DNA from: Agromyces sp. Marseille-P2726
GTDB lineage: Bacteria; Actinomycetota; Actinomycetes; Actinomycetales; Microbacteriaceae
Reading direction: 5' to 3'
DNA: 64,000 nucleotides
NCBI RefSeq assembly: GCF_902809835.1
Contig: NZ_CADDWM010000015.1
Span: 248,001 to 312,000 of the forward strand
Shown here: in pieces, positions 9,532 to 17,870 of the stretch
Position numbering within the stretch: position 1 is the first letter of the stretch
Layout: the number at the start of each line of letters is the position of its first letter
The notes under the pieces: model-generated
Databases searched by the model: none
What the model saw: only the letters and a program-made list of their open reading frames with translations
Told to the model about the DNA's origin: nothing
Translations under genes and position numbers: made by a program

Positions 9532-10497
9532 ATGATCAGCATCGACGGATTCATCGCCCAGATCTTCATCGCCGTGCTACTGATCGTGGTCGGCATCTTC
9601 GTCCTGGTCGTGCTGATCCGGGCGATCCGCATCATCCCCCAGGCCTACGCCGGCGTGGTGGAACGGCTGGGTCGCTACCACAAGACCCTCTCCCCCGGAC
9701 TCAACGTCCTCGTGCCGTTCATCGACCGGGTGCGGCCACTCGTCGACATGCGCGAACAGGTCGTGTCGTTTCCCCCGCAGCCCGTGATCACCGAGGACAA
9801 CCTGGTCGTCTCGATCGACACCGTCGTCTACTTCCAGGTGACGGATGCCCGGGCAGCGACGTATGAGATCGCGAACTATCTCGGCGCGGTCGAGCAGCTG
9901 ACCACCACGACACTGCGCAACGTGGTCGGCGGATTGAACCTCGAAGAGGCGCTCACCTCGCGCGACAACATCAACAACCAGCTGCGCGCCGTGCTCGACG
10001 AGGCGACCGGCAAGTGGGGCATCCGTGTCTCGCGCGTCGAGTTGAAGGCGATCGACCCGCCCCACTCCATCCAGGACTCGATGGAGAAGCAGATGCGCGC
10101 CGAGCGTGACCGCCGTGCACTCATCCTCACCGCTGAGGGCACGAAGCAGTCGGCCATCCTCACCGCCGAGGGCGAGCGTCAGGCCGCGATCCTCCAAGCC
10201 GAGGGTGACGCGAAGGCGGCGGTGCTGCGCGCCCAGGGTGAGGCCGAGGCGATCCTCACCGTCTTCGACGCGATCCACAAGGGCGATCCCGATCCGAAGC
10301 TGCTGGGATACCAGTACCTGCAGATGCTGCCCCAGCTCGCCGAGGGCCAGGCCAACAAGCTGTGGATCGTTCCGAGCGAGCTCACCGAGGCGCTCAAGGG
10401 CATCGGCCGCGCGTTCACCCCCGCCGCTCAGGGGTCGACGGATGCCGCGACCACCGCAGCGCCCCGAGCCGCCGCTGCGCCTCCCGACCGCGCCTGA
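9532..10497 (+). CDS. SPFH domain membrane protein (slipin/QmcA-like)
   Basis: 321 residues. One N-terminal transmembrane anchor (IAVLLIVVGIFVLVVLIRAI) is followed by the SPFH core (IIPQAYAGVVERLGRYHKTL, LNVLVPFIDRVRPLVDMREQ) and an Ala/Glu-rich coiled-coil of repeated (I/V)L-A-EGE units (ILTAEGTKQSAILTAEGERQ) that drives oligomerisation. Stomatin-family proteins form membrane rings that organise or protect membrane proteins, often with NfeD partners as here. The C-terminus is an Ala/Pro-rich disordered tail. The start ATG follows AAGGAG with good spacing. Confidence 0.93.
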   Translation: MISIDGFIAQIFIAVLLIVVGIFVLVVLIRAIRIIPQAYAGVVERLGRYHKTLSPGLNVLVPFIDRVRPLVDMREQVVSFPPQPVITEDNLVVSIDTVVYFQVTDARAATYEIANYLGAVEQLTTTTLRNVVGGLNLEEALTSRDNINNQLRAVLDEATGKWGIRVSRVELKAIDPPHSIQDSMEKQMRAERDRRALILTAEGTKQSAILTAEGERQAAILQAEGDAKAAVLRAQGEAEAILTVFDAIHKGDPDPKLLGYQYLQMLPQLAEGQANKLWIVPSELTEALKGIGRAFTPAAQGSTDAATTAAPRAAAAPPDRA

Positions 10498-10502
10498 TCC
10501 AC

Positions 10503-11258
10503 GTGGGCTCGACGTACCTCGTCCCGCCGGGGCCGCGGGTGCTCGCGCATCGCGGACTCGCGCTCGAGGCGCCCGAGAACACGCTGCTCGCCTTCGCGAA
10601 GGCCGTTGCGATCGGCGTGGTGTACCTCGAGACGGATGTGCACGTGTCGAGCGACGGCGTCGCAGTGGTGGCGCACGACCCCACACTGCGGCGGGTGGCA
10701 GACCGGGATGTCAAGGTGTCGCAATTGACGATGGCCGAGCTCCGCCGGGTGGACCTCGGCCGGGGTCAGGGATTCTGCTCCCTCGAGGAGGCGCTCGACG
10801 CTTTCGGCGAGGCGCGCTTCAACATCGACGTGAAGGTCGAGGCCGCCGTGACCGCCGCCGTTTCCGCCCTGGAACGCACGCGGGCCGGATCGCGGGTGCT
10901 GTTGACGAGCTTCTCCGATCGCCGACGCCGTCGACTCGGTGCGCTCGTTCCCGACGCCGTCACCTCGGCCGGCCGATCCGGGGTCATCCGGTCGTGGCTG
11001 GCGTCCCTGGTGCGATCTCACCGAGTGATGACCCACGCGCTCGGCGAGGCGGTCGCCCTGCAGGTCCCCGAGCAGGTCGGACCGCTCCGTCTCGTCACGT
11101 CGCGATTCGTCGAGGTCGCCCACGACGCCGGTGCCGAGGTGCACGTCTGGACCGTGAACGACCCTGCTCGGATGACGCGCCTGTTCGACCTCGGCGTCGA
11201 CGGCATCGTCACCGATCGTGCCGACCTCGCCCTTCCGCTGGTCGCGGCGCGAAACTGA
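10503..11258 (+). CDS. glycerophosphodiester phosphodiesterase
   Basis: 251 residues of the GDPD family, which hydrolyses glycerophosphodiesters to glycerol 3-phosphate and an alcohol. Catalytic motifs are visible: LAHRGLALEAPENTLLAF (HRG, with the metal-binding E in PENT), ETDVHVSSDGVAVVAHDPTL (ExD and the second catalytic H), and the C-terminal EVHVWTVNDPARM. There is no signal peptide, so it is cytoplasmic. It starts with GTG 5 bp after the SPFH stop, which suggests the same transcript; no good Shine-Dalgarno sequence is visible. Confidence 0.9.
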   Translation: MGSTYLVPPGPRVLAHRGLALEAPENTLLAFAKAVAIGVVYLETDVHVSSDGVAVVAHDPTLRRVADRDVKVSQLTMAELRRVDLGRGQGFCSLEEALDAFGEARFNIDVKVEAAVTAAVSALERTRAGSRVLLTSFSDRRRRRLGALVPDAVTSAGRSGVIRSWLASLVRSHRVMTHALGEAVALQVPEQVGPLRLVTSRFVEVAHDAGAEVHVWTVNDPARMTRLFDLGVDGIVTDRADLALPLVAARN

Positions 11259-11305
11259 GAATCTCCCGGTAGTCGTCCAGTTCCTGGCAAGGGAACGCCC
11301 AGCTT

Positions 11306-11329
11306 GATCGTTTATACCTAGAGACGATC
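11306..11329. promoter_or_regulatory. inverted repeat around the presumed rbpA -10 region
   Basis: GATCGT (11306-11311) and ACGATC (11324-11329) flank TTATACCTAGAG, whose TATACC (11313-11318) is the best -10 candidate for rbpA. GGGAAC at 11291-11296 recalls the sigma-R/SigH -35 element known for rbpA in streptomycetes. However, its distance to a GTT (13 nt) is too short for that sigma factor, so I do not call it one. Confidence 0.35.
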
Positions 11330-11343
11330 GAGAGGAGTACGCC

Positions 11344-11706
11344 ATGGCGGACCGGAGCCTTCGGGGCATGCGTATCGGCGCCCAGAGCCTGCAGAGTGAA
11401 GACGGCGTGATCTTCGCCGAACGTGCCGACTACACCTACCGCTGTGAGACGTGCGGCCGCGAGACGGTGATGACCTTCTCGACCGAGGCGGAGCTTCCTG
11501 AGACCTGGGAGTGCAAGCACTGCGGTGCCGCAGCCACGCTTCTCGTCGACTCCAAGCCTGTCGAGATCGACCGGTCCGGCGAGAAGGTGGCGCGCACGCA
11601 CTGGGACATGCTGCTCGAGCGCCGTACCCGCGCTGAGCTCGAGGAACTGCTCGAGGAGCGCCTCCAGTACCTCCGCGCGCGTCGCGGCCAGCAGAAGACC
11701 GCCTGA
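11344..11706 (+). CDS. rbpA: RNA polymerase-binding protein RbpA
   Basis: 120 residues, full length. RbpA is an actinobacterial general transcription factor that binds the principal sigma factor and stabilises the open complex. The N-terminal tail MADRSLRGMRIGAQSLQSE, the core with YRCETCGRET and WECKHCGA (a four-cysteine zinc site) and the basic sigma-interaction region (RTHWDMLLERRTRAELEELL) are all recognisable. ATG with GAGAGGAG upstream. It stands alone between the GDPD gene and the convergent lnt gene. The presence of RbpA by itself places the organism in the Actinobacteria. Confidence 0.97.
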   Translation: MADRSLRGMRIGAQSLQSEDGVIFAERADYTYRCETCGRETVMTFSTEAELPETWECKHCGAAATLLVDSKPVEIDRSGEKVARTHWDMLLERRTRAELEELLEERLQYLRARRGQQKTA

Positions 11707-11724
11707 GCGCGAGTTCCGCGCCGC

Positions 11725-13266
11725 CTACGTCGTTCCAACCGGATGGACGCGGCGTCGGGCGAGGGTGCCGGCCGCGACGAGGCCGCCGAGTGACCCGATC
11801 ACGATGAGCGCCGGCACTCCGCTTCCGAGCACCACCGACGGCGTCAGGCCGGTGCGCAACTCGACGTCGGTCACCATTACGCCCGGCTCGTAGGCCGGCA
11901 GCGCATCGATGGTGCGGCCGGTCGGGTCGATGACCTGACTCGTTCCGACCGTCGAGATGTTGACGACGGAGCGGCCCGTCTCGATCGCCCGCAGCCGTGC
12001 GATCGCGAGTTGCTGCTGGTTCTCGTCGGTGTGGCGGAAGTCGGCGTTGTTGGTCTGGAACATGTAGAGCTCGGCTCCGTCGCGAGCGCCCTCCCAGATG
12101 AGCTCGTCGTAGATCACGTCGAAGCAGATCGCGAGCCCGGTGATGGCGTCGCCGAGGTCGAAGACGGGCGGATTGGTGCCCGGGCTGTATCCGCGTTGGA
12201 TCAGGCCGGTCAGGTCGCCTGCGATGGCGTCGTAGAACCAGCGGTCGGGGATGTATTCGCCGAAGGGGACGGGATTCCGCTTGTCGTAGGACTCGACAGC
12301 GCCCTCCCCCGCCCTCCAGAGGATCGAGGTGTTGAAGAACTCGTCATCACGCATGGTGACGGTGTTCAGCATCAGCGGTGCGTCGAGCTGTTCGCTGAGG
12401 TCGTCGAAGATGCGCGCCGTCGAGTCACTGCGGGTGGGGTCGATGTCGGATCCGCCCTCGGGCCACAGGAGCACGTCGACATCGGGTTCCTCGAGCACCG
12501 GTTCGGTCGCGTCGAGTTGTGCGGCGAGCACATCGCCGGGTTCACGCTCGTCGAAGTATCCGGCCGGCCCGTTGCCCTGGACGCTCGCGACGCGGAGTTC
12601 GCCCGTCGTCGTCGTCGGCCACGCCGGAACGAGCACCGCGATCAACGCGAGCGCCGCGACCGGGATGGCGGAACGAAGGTCCTGCCACCCCCTGAGCCGA
12701 ACCCACTCGATGAGGCCGGCGACGATCGCCACCATGACGAAGCCCAGCCCGGTGGATCCCACCCACGACACGACGTCGGCGAACGGACTCTGCGACTGGC
12801 TGTGCGCTGCCCGCCCCCAGGGGAAGCCGCCATACGGGAACGAGCCGGTGGCGGCCTCGCGCAAGCACCACAGCCCTGCCACGAGCAGGGGAAGCCCGAT
12901 CAGGCGCACCCAGCGCGAGGTCCAGGCCTTCGGCACCCACCGGTACGCAAGCGCGATCAGCACCGCTCCGCCCGCGACGAAGAGCGACTCGAACACCGAG
13001 AGCGCGATCCACGGCACCGGACCGAGATACAGCGAGGTCCATGACACCTGCTGCAGGTAGAACGCGAGCCCGAATGCGAGTCCCACGTGGAACGCGGCCC
13101 ACGCTGTGCGCCCGATGAGGCTCACGAGGGCGAGCGCGATGCCGACGAACGCCAGCGGCCAGATGCCGGCTCCGGGAAAGCCGAGATCGTAGACCAGCCC
13201 ACCGGCGATCGATGCGAACACCGCGACCCACAGCGGCAGCAGCGGACGCGGTTCGTTCTCGGGCAC
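11725..13266 (-). CDS. lnt: apolipoprotein N-acyltransferase
   Basis: 513 residues. It transfers an acyl chain to the N-terminal cysteine of lipoproteins at the outer face of the membrane. Five to six transmembrane helices (residues 10-215) are followed by a nitrilase domain with the catalytic triad: E270 in LLWPEGG, K329 in SYDKRNPVPFGEY and C381 in GLAICFDVIYDE. A last helix precedes a basic tail. GTG start with TAGGCT 6 nt upstream (leaderless type). It is the last gene of the minus-strand block that also encodes TatAC and a lipoprotein, so the block is rich in envelope functions. Confidence 0.94.
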   Translation of the reverse strand: MPENEPRPLLPLWVAVFASIAGGLVYDLGFPGAGIWPLAFVGIALALVSLIGRTAWAAFHVGLAFGLAFYLQQVSWTSLYLGPVPWIALSVFESLFVAGGAVLIALAYRWVPKAWTSRWVRLIGLPLLVAGLWCLREAATGSFPYGGFPWGRAAHSQSQSPFADVVSWVGSTGLGFVMVAIVAGLIEWVRLRGWQDLRSAIPVAALALIAVLVPAWPTTTTGELRVASVQGNGPAGYFDEREPGDVLAAQLDATEPVLEEPDVDVLLWPEGGSDIDPTRSDSTARIFDDLSEQLDAPLMLNTVTMRDDEFFNTSILWRAGEGAVESYDKRNPVPFGEYIPDRWFYDAIAGDLTGLIQRGYSPGTNPPVFDLGDAITGLAICFDVIYDELIWEGARDGAELYMFQTNNADFRHTDENQQQLAIARLRAIETGRSVVNISTVGTSQVIDPTGRTIDALPAYEPGVMVTDVELRTGLTPSVVLGSGVPALIVIGSLGGLVAAGTLARRRVHPVGTT

Positions 13267-13272
13267 CCGCTC

Positions 13273-13278
13273 AGCCTA
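13273..13278 (-). promoter_or_regulatory. -10 element of lnt, leaderless
   Basis: Complement reads TAGGCT, exactly 6 nt before the GTG that starts lnt. Confidence 0.55.
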
Positions 13279-13299
13279 AGCGACGAGAACCGCGTGGAT

Positions 13300-15732
13300 T
13301 CAGCCGACGGAGCCGTAGGCCACGACGCCGCGACGGACCGCGTCGATCGCGGCACGGGCCGTGGCGCCGAGCTCGGCGTCGGCGACGATCGAGATCTGGT
13401 CGAGCAGGTCGACGACCTGCTTCGCGAGCCGCACGAAGTCGCCCGCGGCGAGTTCGGTGTCGTCGAGCACCGGCCCGAGGCTGGCCCCGCCCGCCCAGGC
13501 GTGCATCGCCTGCGAGAGCGCCGGCGACGGCTGGTCGCTGCCCGCCAGACGGTGCTCGCGCTCCAGGTCGTCGAGTTCGGCCCAGACATCCGTGGTGCGA
13601 TCGAACGCGTCGCGGAATCGTCCGCGGGGCAGGCGGAACTGCTCGCCGCTGTCGTCGCGCCTCGGCTCGTACACGAGCGCCGCCGCCATGGCGGCGAGAG
13701 CCGGCACGTCGAGGTCGTCCCAGAGTCCCAGACGAAGGCACTCGGCCACCAGGAGGTCGCGCTCGCCGTAGATGCGTTTCAGGATGCGGCCCGCCGAAGA
13801 CGAGACGAGCGCGCCGTGGTCGTCTCGTACGAGATAGCCGAGGCGCTCGAGCACCTCCGCCACGCGATCGAAGCGCTTGGCGATCTGCCCGGTGCGGCTG
13901 CGGATCTGCCGTGACAGCTGCTCGTGCTCCCGCTTCAGCCGCCACCAGCGCTCGGCCCACCGCGAGTGCTGCTCCCGTTCCGCGCAACCGTGGCACGGGT
14001 GCGCCCGCATGGCCTTGCGGGCCGCGGCGAGCTCGCGCTGCATCCGCTCGCGCTGGGCGTGGGTGGAATTGCCCTTCGACGACTGCCGCTCGAGCTCGCC
14101 GATACGGCGCCGGATCGACGCGTACTCGCCGAAGTCGCCGAGGTGGCAGCGCATCGCCTCCTCGTAGCCGGACATCGATTCCTCCTGCTTGCGCAGGGTG
14201 CGAGCAAGGTCGACGACGGCACGGTCGGCCTGGAACTGGGCGAACGAGAGCTCGAGGATCTGCCGTGTTCGCTCTCGTCCGAACTGGTCGATGAGGTTCA
14301 CGGCCATGTTGTAGGTCGGCTTGAAGCTCGAGTTCAGCGGATAGCTGCGGCGCGAGGCGAGCGACGCGACCGCTTCAGGGTCGAGCCCGTCGGACCACTG
14401 GACCACCGAGTGTCCTTCGACGTCGATGCCGCGACGTCCGGCGCGCCCGGTGAGCTGCGTGTACTCGCCCGGTGTGATGGGCACCCGCGCCTCGCCGTTG
14501 AACTTCTCGAGCTTCTCGAGCACCACCGACCGCGCCGGCATGTTCACGCCGAGTGCGAGCGTCTCGGTGGCGAAGACGACCTTGAGCAGCTTCAGCTGGA
14601 AGAGCTCCTCGACGACCTCCTTGAAGGCGGGCAGCATGCCGGCATGGTGTGCGGCGACGCCGCGCTGCAGTCCCTCGAGCCATTCCCAGTACCCGAGCAC
14701 GGCCAAGTCCTCATCCCGGAGCATCCGGGCGCGCTCCTCGACGATCGAGCGGATCTCGTCGCGCTCCGCGGCATCCGTGAGCCGGATGCCGGAGCGGAGC
14801 ACCTGCCGGACGGCCTGATCGCACCCGGCCCGCGAGAAGATGAACACGATCGCGGGAAGCAGGTGCTTGCCGTGCAGCAGTTCGACCACGCCGGGCCGGT
14901 CGAGACGCGCCTCCTCGTGCGAGCGCTGGTGGAAGCGCCCTCGGTCACTGCCGCGGCGGCCGCGCGCTGACCGGGACGAGATCGAGCGGCTCCCCGAGCG
15001 CGCGAGTCGCATCAGCTCGGGATTCACCCGGTTGGTCGCCGCCTGTCCGGACGAATCGAACAGGTCGATGAGCTTGGATTTCACGAGCACGTGCTGCTCG
15101 AGGGGCACCGGGCGCTCCTCCGAGACGATCACGTTGGTGTCGCCGCGCACCGCCTGCAACCAGTCTCCGAACTCCTCGGCGTTCGACACGGTCGCGCTGA
15201 GCGACACGAGTCGCACCTCCTCGGGAAGGTGGATGATGACCTCCTCCCAGACCGCTCCGCGGAACCGGTCGGCGAGGTAGTGCACCTCATCCATCACGAC
15301 GTACGCGAGCCGGTCGAGCAGCGGAGAGTCGGCGTACAGCATGTTGCGCAGGACCTCCGTCGTCATGACGACGATGCGGGCTCCGGAGTTCACGTTGGTG
15401 TCGCCGGTGAGCAGGCCCACCCGGCCGGCACCCCACTCGTCGACGAACTCCTGGAACTTCTGGTTGCTGAGCGCCTTGATCGGCGTGGTGTAGAACACCT
15501 TCGCTCGGGGCTCCTGCATCGCGAGGAACACCGCGAACTCGGCGACGACGGTCTTTCCCGCGCCGGTCGGCGCGGCCACGAGCACGCTCCGACCCTCGTC
15601 GAGTGCGGCGCATCCGGCGCGCTGGAACGGGTCGAGGTCGAAGCGGAGCCGAGAGGCGAACTCGACGAGTCGCGGTTGCCGGCGCTGCTCGCGAGAGATC
15701 GCGTACCGCTCGGCCGGTGAGAGGCTCATCAC
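13300..15732 (-). CDS. helY: HelY-type DEAD/DEAH superfamily 2 RNA helicase
   Basis: 810 residues related to Ski2/Mtr4. Walker A is APTGAGKT (residues 54-61), motif II DEVH (148-151), motif III SATVSNAEEF, and the second RecA domain has AHHAGMLP, LGVNMPARSVVLE and QLTGRAGRRG. The C-terminal third contains CHGCAER and the DSHCT-like helical region. An Arg/Ser-rich insert (GSRSISSRSARGRRGSD) lies between the RecA domains. It is likely an RNA-processing helicase. Start GTG 15732 or ATG 15729: TAGGCT lies 6 nt before the former, GGAGG just before the latter. It belongs to the pafBC-tatAC-helY gene order typical of Actinobacteria. Confidence 0.93.
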   Translation of the reverse strand: MMSLSPAERYAISREQRRQPRLVEFASRLRFDLDPFQRAGCAALDEGRSVLVAAPTGAGKTVVAEFAVFLAMQEPRAKVFYTTPIKALSNQKFQEFVDEWGAGRVGLLTGDTNVNSGARIVVMTTEVLRNMLYADSPLLDRLAYVVMDEVHYLADRFRGAVWEEVIIHLPEEVRLVSLSATVSNAEEFGDWLQAVRGDTNVIVSEERPVPLEQHVLVKSKLIDLFDSSGQAATNRVNPELMRLARSGSRSISSRSARGRRGSDRGRFHQRSHEEARLDRPGVVELLHGKHLLPAIVFIFSRAGCDQAVRQVLRSGIRLTDAAERDEIRSIVEERARMLRDEDLAVLGYWEWLEGLQRGVAAHHAGMLPAFKEVVEELFQLKLLKVVFATETLALGVNMPARSVVLEKLEKFNGEARVPITPGEYTQLTGRAGRRGIDVEGHSVVQWSDGLDPEAVASLASRRSYPLNSSFKPTYNMAVNLIDQFGRERTRQILELSFAQFQADRAVVDLARTLRKQEESMSGYEEAMRCHLGDFGEYASIRRRIGELERQSSKGNSTHAQRERMQRELAAARKAMRAHPCHGCAEREQHSRWAERWWRLKREHEQLSRQIRSRTGQIAKRFDRVAEVLERLGYLVRDDHGALVSSSAGRILKRIYGERDLLVAECLRLGLWDDLDVPALAAMAAALVYEPRRDDSGEQFRLPRGRFRDAFDRTTDVWAELDDLEREHRLAGSDQPSPALSQAMHAWAGGASLGPVLDDTELAAGDFVRLAKQVVDLLDQISIVADAELGATARAAIDAVRRGVVAYGSVG

Positions 15733-15738
15733 CCCTCC

Positions 15739-15744
15739 AGCCTA
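15739..15744 (-). promoter_or_regulatory. -10 element of helY, leaderless
   Basis: Complement reads TAGGCT, 6 nt before the GTG at 15732; helY can thus be transcribed apart from tatC. Confidence 0.5.
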
Positions 15745-15771
15745 GACAGGCTCCGAGCTGGACCGGCGGGG

Positions 15772-16566
15772 CTAGACAGCTCCCTCGAATTCGATCCTGT
15801 TGCGACGCTCGGCTCGTTTGTCGTGCAGGTTCGCGATGAACCACGCCGCGAAGTAGAGGGCGATCATCGGGATCGCGAGCAGGAACATCGAGATGACGTC
15901 GGCCGACGGCGTCGCGATCGCGGTGAACAGCACGATGACGAGGATCGCCACGCGCCACGACTTGATGATGGCCTTCGCGCTGATGACGCCGGCGAAGTTC
16001 AGCAGCACGATGAACACCGGAACCACGAACGCGACGCCGATGGCAACGACGAGCTTCAGGACGAAGTCGATGTACTCCTTGGCCGTGAGCAGCGATTGCG
16101 CCCCCTCGGGGACGAAGCTCGTCATGAGTCGCACGATGTTCGGCAGCACGAACCAACCGGCGGCGCAGCCCGCGAAGAAGAGCGGGATGGCCGTCGCGAA
16201 GAACGCGAACGTGAACTTGCGCTCACGGGTGTTGAGCCCGGGCACGAGGAACGCGAAGATCTGGTAGAGCCACACCGGGGCCGAGATCACGAGACCGAGG
16301 GTGAACGCGATCTGCAGGCGCAGGTCGAAGGCGCTCGAGATCGTCGGGAAGATGATGCCGGTGTTGCCGCCCTGTGCCTCGGCGACCTTCTCGACCGGCT
16401 CCTGGATCGCCTCCCAGACGAACAGGTCGGTGAGCACCCAGCCGATGATGCCGCCGATGACGATCGCGATCGCCGAGATGAAGAGTCGCTTGCGCAGCTC
16501 GATGAGATGCGCACCGAGCGACATCCGCTTCTCGCGGTTCTTCCCGCGATCCTTCACCGCGGTCAT
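15772..16566 (-). CDS. tatC: twin-arginine translocase subunit TatC
   Basis: 264 residues with six transmembrane helices. The conserved opening MSLGAHLIELRKRLFISAIA, the periplasmic P-E rich loop around IQEPVEKVAEAQG, and FAFFATAIPLFFAGCAAGWF match TatC, the receptor that recognises the twin-arginine signal of folded proteins for export. It starts 5 bp after the tatA stop, so both are translated from one mRNA. The position between pafC-tatA and helY is standard for actinobacteria. Confidence 0.97.
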   Translation of the reverse strand: MTAVKDRGKNREKRMSLGAHLIELRKRLFISAIAIVIGGIIGWVLTDLFVWEAIQEPVEKVAEAQGGNTGIIFPTISSAFDLRLQIAFTLGLVISAPVWLYQIFAFLVPGLNTRERKFTFAFFATAIPLFFAGCAAGWFVLPNIVRLMTSFVPEGAQSLLTAKEYIDFVLKLVVAIGVAFVVPVFIVLLNFAGVISAKAIIKSWRVAILVIVLFTAIATPSADVISMFLLAIPMIALYFAAWFIANLHDKRAERRNRIEFEGAV

Positions 16567-16571
16567 CGGGG

Positions 16572-16838
16572 TCAGCGACTCTTGCCGGTGTCGGCCTCGT
16601 CGGCCTTCGCCTGAGCGGCCGTCGCCTCCGTCGTCGCCGCGTCGGCCGTCGCGGTCGTACCATGCGCCGTCGCATCGTCGGCCGCGGCCTCGTCCTTCTC
16701 CGGACGCACCTCGCTCTTCAGGATCTTCATCGACTGACCGAGGCTACGGGCGAGGGCCGGAAGCTTCGGGGCGCCGAAGAGCAGCAGGATGACCACGAGG
16801 ATGATCAGCGCATGCCAACCAGTGAAGCCTTGCCACAT
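16572..16838 (-). CDS. tatA: Sec-independent translocase protein TatA
   Basis: 88 residues: a single N-terminal transmembrane helix (WHALIILVVILLLFGAPKLP) followed by the amphipathic helix LARSLGQSMKILKSEVRPEK and a long Ala/Thr/Asp-rich acidic tail. The FGxxKLP hinge is diagnostic of TatA/E. It forms the pore-like part of the Tat translocase with TatC, encoded immediately downstream. TAGACT (complement of 16875-16880) is a good -10 element inside the 3' end of pafC, with a leader of about 30 nt. Confidence 0.96.
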   Translation of the reverse strand: MWQGFTGWHALIILVVILLLFGAPKLPALARSLGQSMKILKSEVRPEKDEAAADDATAHGTTATADAATTEATAAQAKADEADTGKSR

Positions 16839-16874
16839 AGGTGTTCGTCCGTTCTCAGTGGGATCTTGCGCGAC

Positions 16875-16880
16875 AGTCTA
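16875..16880 (-). promoter_or_regulatory. -10 element upstream of tatA
   Basis: Complement reads TAGACT, overlapping the last codons of pafC and about 37 nt upstream of the tatA ATG. It would uncouple the tat genes from pafBC. Confidence 0.45.
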
Positions 16881-17870
16881 CCTGTCTTGGCCGGTGGCGT
16901 CGTCGTAGCCCGCCAGGCCGCCCTCGGCCCACTCGGCGACCGCCGCTCTCGCCTCGGCCGGTGCCACCACGGTGACGAGGCCGGGCAGCCCGGCGACGAG
17001 CCGCTTCAGGCCGTGCACATGTGCCAGGCGCAGCGTCACGCGCAGGCGCCCGTCGACCTCGCGCGAACGGGAATCGGCGAGATAGTCGGCGAGCAGGGGC
17101 AACGCGGTCGGCGAGACGTCGACGATCACGTCGAGGTCGGTGTCGGATCCCTGGAACAGGGTGTCCGGAACATCCACCTGCGAGTGATCGCCGATCGGCT
17201 CCTCGGTGAGCAAGAGGTCGCTCATGCGGTCGACGCGGAAGTTGCGGACGTCTTCGCGCGTGTGGCAGTACGCCTGCAGGTACCAATCCGCGTCCTGCGA
17301 GATGATGCGAAGGGGATCGGCGCGACGCCGGCCGGCCTCGCCCCTCGCGTTGAGGTAGTCGAATTCGATCTGCCTCCCTTCGGCCACGGCCTCGCGGATG
17401 GGCGTCAGGGACTCGTCGGCTTCGGTCTCGGCCACCGCGAGCCGACTCGGCGCGGCCGATGCCCCGGCCGTGAGCTTGCCCATGAGCGACGCCAGCGACG
17501 CACTGCCCGCGTTCTCGGGAAGGGCGCTGAGGTACTGCAGACCGGCGATGAGCGCGGCGGCCTCGCGTGCCGACAGGCGCGGGGCGTCATCGATGGCGAC
17601 GTGGTGGACGATGACGATGACGTCATCCTCTTCGAAGGAGTCCCAGTCGATGTCGAAGAGATCGTTCGGCTGATACGTGCCCGTCGATCCGGGAAGGCCG
17701 GATGTCGCGATGAGGCGGACGGCATCGCGGATCTGCTCCTCGCTCATGCCGAAGTGCTTCGCCGCTTCGCTGACGTCGACGACGCGCTGCTCGAGCAGGT
17801 ACGGGACGAACGACAGCAGGAAGACCAGCTTGTCGGGCGCCTTCAGCGGCGTGGGTCGGCGGGCCATCAT
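16878..17870 (-). CDS. pafC: PafC, WYL-domain transcriptional activator subunit
   Basis: 330 residues. An N-terminal winged-helix region (VDVSEAAKHFGMSEEQIRDA) is followed by a WYL domain (VAEGRQIEFDYLNARGEAGR, RIISQDADWYLQAYCHTREDVRNFRVDRM) and a C-terminal WCX extension. In mycobacteria PafB and PafC act as a heterodimer that activates the LexA-independent DNA-damage response. The gene starts inside the pafB stop (4-bp overlap), as expected for subunits needed in equal amounts. Despite the historic name (proteasome accessory factor), no proteasome genes are present here. Confidence 0.94.
   Translation of the reverse strand: MMARRPTPLKAPDKLVFLLSFVPYLLEQRVVDVSEAAKHFGMSEEQIRDAVRLIATSGLPGSTGTYQPNDLFDIDWDSFEEDDVIVIVHHVAIDDAPRLSAREAAALIAGLQYLSALPENAGSASLASLMGKLTAGASAAPSRLAVAETEADESLTPIREAVAEGRQIEFDYLNARGEAGRRRADPLRIISQDADWYLQAYCHTREDVRNFRVDRMSDLLLTEEPIGDHSQVDVPDTLFQGSDTDLDVIVDVSPTALPLLADYLADSRSREVDGRLRVTLRLAHVHGLKRLVAGLPGLVTVVAPAEARAAVAEWAEGGLAGYDDATGQDR

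Noticed and set aside
11291..11312. sigma-R/SigH-type promoter (GGGAAC ... GTT) before rbpA
   Set aside because: The spacer between the two elements is 13 nt instead of about 18; a sigma-A-like TATACC fits better.
12010..13044. long plus-strand open frames opposite lnt, uvrA-like, dnaE2 and others
   Set aside because: They have the Arg/Ala/Pro/His-rich composition of shadow frames in high-GC DNA and no recognisable domains.
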